Position numbers and translations under genes: made by a program. From an uncultured Butyrivibrio sp. (GTDB lineage: Bacteria; Bacillota; Clostridia; Lachnospirales; Lachnospiraceae), in NCBI RefSeq assembly GCF_947169445.1, contig NZ_CAMVPU010000002.1, forward strand, positions 135,782-199,781: a DNA stretch of 64,000 nucleotides, written 5' to 3'. Below, piece after piece: positions 61,581 to 64,000 of this stretch. Position 1 is the stretch's first letter. Each line of letters begins with the position of its first letter. The notes beneath the pieces were generated by a model. It worked only from the letters and a program-made list of their open reading frames with translations. It did not search any database and had not been told where the DNA came from.

Positions 61581-63092
61581 ATGAGTAATAAGAAAAACAG
61601 TACGGATACTTGTTATAAAAAGGATGATTTATTAACAGTTGATATAACCGATATTGGCAACGATGGGGAGGGCATAGGCAAAATTGAAGGCTATACCCTC
61701 TTTATTAAAGATGCAGTAATTGGCGATAAGGTTATTGCCAAAATAATGAAAGCCAAGAAGAATTATGCCTACGCACATCTGGAAAAGGTAGTTGAGCCAT
61801 CTGCGTATAGACAAGAAGCACCTTGCCAGATATCCAGAAAGTGCGGTGGCTGCCAGATTCAAAATATGGCATATGAAAAGCAGCTTGACTTCAAACAGAA
61901 TAAAGTAAGAAATAATCTGATCAGATTGGGCGGCTTTTCAGAACAATTTGTTGATGGAATAATGGAACCGATCATCAAAATGGATGATCCCTGGAGATAT
62001 AGAAACAAGGCGCAGTACCCTATAGGAAGAGATAAAAGTGGGAAAATAACCGCTGGATTCTATGCGGGAAGAACCCATGATATTATTCCTGTTGAGGATT
62101 GCCTTATCGGAACTTCGGAAAATAAAGAGATTCTGGAAATTATTATTGCCCATATGGAAAAGCATGGAATCGATCCTTATGACGAGAAGACAGGCAAGGG
62201 CCTTGTTCGCCATGTCTTAATTCGAAAAGGCTTTTCAAGCGGCGAAATAATGGTTTGTCTTGTTGTTAATTATATTAATAGTAAAAATGCATCGGGGAAT
62301 CATAATCCAAAGGCTGCTAGTTCCGAGAAGGCTGCCGAGTATATAAAGGGTCAGTCCGAGCTGATTGGTGCACTTTCTATGATTCCTGGCATGAAGAGTA
62401 TTTCTTTTAGCATTAATACAGAAAAAACTAATGTAATAATGGGCGTAGAAATACATACTGTTTGGGGAGAGGATACTATTTCTGATACCCTCTGCGGCTT
62501 AGAGTTTAAGATTTCACCTCTTTCTTTTTACCAGGTCAATCCGGTTCAAACTCATAAATTATATGCTCAGGCGATTGAGTATGCTGGTCTATCTGGAAAA
62601 GAAATAGTATGGGACCTTTATTGTGGTATAGGAACAATTACTTTATCAATGGCCAAGGCAGCAGGGCATGTGTATGGCGTTGAAGTAATTCCGGATGCTA
62701 TCAGGGATGCCAAGGATAATGCTATAAGGAATAATATTACAAACGCTGATTTCTTCTGTGGAAAAGCTGAAGAAGTGCTTCCTGCATTTTATGATGGTAA
62801 ATCAGGCAAAGGTAATGGTGAATATGAAGTGATAGACAGAGATGCAGCTCTGCACCCGGATGTGATTGTAGTTGATCCTCCGAGAAAAGGTTGTGATGAG
62901 AAATGTCTTGATACAATGCTGAAAATGAAGCCGGATAGAATTGTATATGTAAGCTGCGACAGCGCCACACTTGCAAGAGACTTGCGAATTTTGTCTGATG
63001 GAGGTTATGTGGTTGAAAAGGTTCGTCCCTGTGATATGTTTCCACATACAGTTCATGTAGAAAATGTCGCTCTTTTAAGGAGAATTCATTGA
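61581..63092 (+). CDS. rlmD: 23S rRNA uracil-5-methyltransferase, RlmD/RumA type
   Basis: A 503-residue TrmA-family enzyme. An N-terminal TRAM domain (~15-75) binds RNA; C82, C88 and C91 (CQISRKCGGC) plus a Cys near 175 should hold the 4Fe-4S cluster. The SAM domain has WDLYCGIGTITLSMA, and the catalytic DPPRKGCDEKC (~431) carries the nucleophile region, followed by IVYVSCDSATLARD. It methylates uracil in 23S rRNA. ATG 61581 has a poor ribosome site, but homology begins there. It follows trmL closely. Confidence 0.92.
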   Translation: MSNKKNSTDTCYKKDDLLTVDITDIGNDGEGIGKIEGYTLFIKDAVIGDKVIAKIMKAKKNYAYAHLEKVVEPSAYRQEAPCQISRKCGGCQIQNMAYEKQLDFKQNKVRNNLIRLGGFSEQFVDGIMEPIIKMDDPWRYRNKAQYPIGRDKSGKITAGFYAGRTHDIIPVEDCLIGTSENKEILEIIIAHMEKHGIDPYDEKTGKGLVRHVLIRKGFSSGEIMVCLVVNYINSKNASGNHNPKAASSEKAAEYIKGQSELIGALSMIPGMKSISFSINTEKTNVIMGVEIHTVWGEDTISDTLCGLEFKISPLSFYQVNPVQTHKLYAQAIEYAGLSGKEIVWDLYCGIGTITLSMAKAAGHVYGVEVIPDAIRDAKDNAIRNNITNADFFCGKAEEVLPAFYDGKSGKGNGEYEVIDRDAALHPDVIVVDPPRKGCDEKCLDTMLKMKPDRIVYVSCDSATLARDLRILSDGGYVVEKVRPCDMFPHTVHVENVALLRRIH

Positions 63093-63198
63093 TGCCGGGG
63101 GGTTATTGGCTTGGAATGGTAAGAAATCTGAGCTTTTGAGTTTTATTGTGATTTGTATGGTGGCTGTGCTATCATAGCCATCATTGTTTTCAAAGTAG

Positions 63199-63227
63199 TT
63201 GACAAAGGGAAGTAGTCTTTGTATAAT
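63199..63227 (+). promoter_or_regulatory. Promoter of tRNA-Ser
   Basis: TTGACA (63199-63204), 17-base spacer, TATAAT (63222-63227), a consensus sigma-A promoter about 75 bases before the tRNA. Confidence 0.85.
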
Positions 63228-63303
63228 TACTTTTGCGTCTTGATTATAACAAGGCACAGCTAATAGAATTCATAACCACATATTGGTAGAGGGATTCAGG
63301 CAT

Positions 63304-63391
63304 GGAGAAATACTCAAGTGGCTGAAGAGGCGCCCCTGCTAAGGGTGTAGACCGTTCGCGCGGTGCGCGGGTTCAAATCCCGCTTTCTCCG
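63304..63391 (+). tRNA. tRNA-Ser (anticodon GCT)
   Basis: An 88-base class II tRNA with long variable arm. Acceptor GGAGAAA / TTTCTCC, discriminator G; anticodon GCT in the loop between CCC and GGG; variable arm CCGTTCGCGCGG; T loop TTCAAAT. Confidence 0.95.
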
Positions 63392-63401
63392 TTTAGCACA
63401 T

Positions 63402-63436
63402 GACTCTTAGAGAAGAAATTCTCTAAGAGTTTTTTG
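63402..63436 (+). terminator. Terminator of tRNA-Ser
   Basis: ACTCTTAGAGAA / TTCTCTAAGAGT stem, loop GAAA, then T6. Confidence 0.85.
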
Positions 63437-63804
63437 TTGCATATTTTTAGATAAAGATTTTAAGAATTCATGTTTTTGAAAAATGCAATATTGTCATATA
63501 CATCGTATAAATGTATATCATTGTTGTAATGGTGATTGCATATTGGCTGGTTTTGGAATGAGTGATAAATAATAAAATTTATGAGAACTAAGTATTAAGC
63601 AAAAATGAAATTTGTTTGCAAGATCCAATGAAAATGTATCTGGAATACTGCGGCAATGGATTGGGATAATCAGAGATTCTGTCGATTGTCATTTTTATAG
63701 TTGAGGATACCTTCATACACCATACTATAAATAGTAACGAAAAGTGAATGAAGTGCCTATATATAGTGGGGGAATAACTTTTTAATAATTTCTGAAAAAA
63801 GTTG
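63437..63804. other. AT-rich intergenic spacer without recognised features
   Basis: No credible coding frame, RNA gene or repeat was found between the tRNA-Ser terminator and the promoters that follow. Confidence 0.6.
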
Positions 63805-63959
63805 TTGCATTTAAAAAATCCCTTTGCTATAATAACTTTTGCCCGTTGCGGAGAAGTCAATTACCTACATAAGAAGGGGCTTTGACCCGGTAATTGTTTT
63901 CAAGCATCGGAAAAGAAAATAAAAAAGTTGTTGACAAACAATCAAAGCTGCGATATACT
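63805..63959 (+). promoter_or_regulatory. Tandem promoters of a probable rRNA operon
   Basis: P1: TTGCAT (63805-63810), 17 bases, TATAAT (63828-63833). P2: TTGACA (63931-63936), 17 bases, TATACT (63954-63959). Between them CAATTACC / GGTAATTG (63858-63896) is an inverted repeat. The sequence after P2 ends GACAACAACAAAGAACCTTG at the window edge, like leaders upstream of 16S rRNA in Clostridia. The rRNA itself is outside. Confidence 0.7.
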
Positions 63960-64000
63960 AAACGAGTTGCTGCTGAGAGCGACAACAACAAAGAACCTTG

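Noticed and set aside
1..64000. CRISPR arrays, IS elements and integrases
   Set aside because: No regularly spaced repeats, no transposase or recombinase frame and no terminal inverted repeat pair around a transposase was seen in any part.

Overview
The window looks like chromosome of a motile, anaerobic, sugar-fermenting member of the Lachnospiraceae, most like Butyrivibrio or Pseudobutyrivibrio. The grounds are AT-rich low-GC Firmicute gene style (strong AGGAGG ribosome sites, sigma-A promoters, U-tailed terminators), a T-box before ileS, flagellins, a flavodiiron protein for oxygen defence, a GH36 alpha-galactosidase, a two-gene galactose (Leloir) operon, glycogen phosphorylase and many secreted Lachnospiraceae-type proteins. 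This is inference from gene content; no 16S sequence is present, although the last 200 bases look like the promoter region of an rRNA operon.

Layout. 1-4770: a co-directional run with the end of a hybrid sensor kinase, a flavodiiron protein, a secreted DUF5722 protein that resembles a clan GH-A glycosidase, and an AAA+ ATPase, then tRNA-Pro. 5246-8449: a sugar-type binding lipoprotein directly followed by a chemoreceptor, with no ABC permease. 8518-14157: a small acidic protein whose start looks frameshifted, a membrane diguanylate cyclase, an NhaC antiporter and alpha-galactosidase. 14222-25019: an accessory region. It begins with a broken tyrosine phosphatase gene, then a 31-base repeat containing the 3' end of tRNA-Gly that recurs (30/31) at an intact tRNA-Gly near 24950. 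Between the two lie a PIN toxin-antitoxin pair, an ECF sigma/ABC exporter operon, two truncated genes head to head (one an Abi_2/HEPN protein), a likely small RNA, NUDIX and HD proteins, a MerR-methyltransferase fusion, another tRNA-Gly, a Cys-rich protein and a flavodoxin-fold reductase. No integrase was found.

25105-33403: a folded non-coding repeat, an RlmI-type methyltransferase, fRMsr, threonine aldolase, aquaporin, a small lipoprotein and T-box-controlled ileS. 33535-37010: two flagellins; the second carries an HExxH metalloprotease insert (flagellinolysin type). 37106-45671: a beta-helix-like secreted protein, glycogen phosphorylase, an AraC regulator and the XpaC/TelA pair. 45940-48706: galK-galT. 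48757-63092: envelope and housekeeping genes, namely VanW, an AIR-synthase-like protein, Lrp plus aminotransferase, YhaM, an HtrA-like protein that has lost its catalytic His and Asp, MutS2, an OmpR/histidine kinase pair, TrmL and RlmD. The window ends with tRNA-Ser and the tandem promoters of a probable rRNA operon.

Together, the genes serve sensing and swimming (kinases, chemoreceptor with binding protein, flagellins, cyclic-di-GMP synthesis), uptake and breakdown of galactosides and glycogen, oxidative defence, and RNA modification, interrupted by one island-like accessory block.
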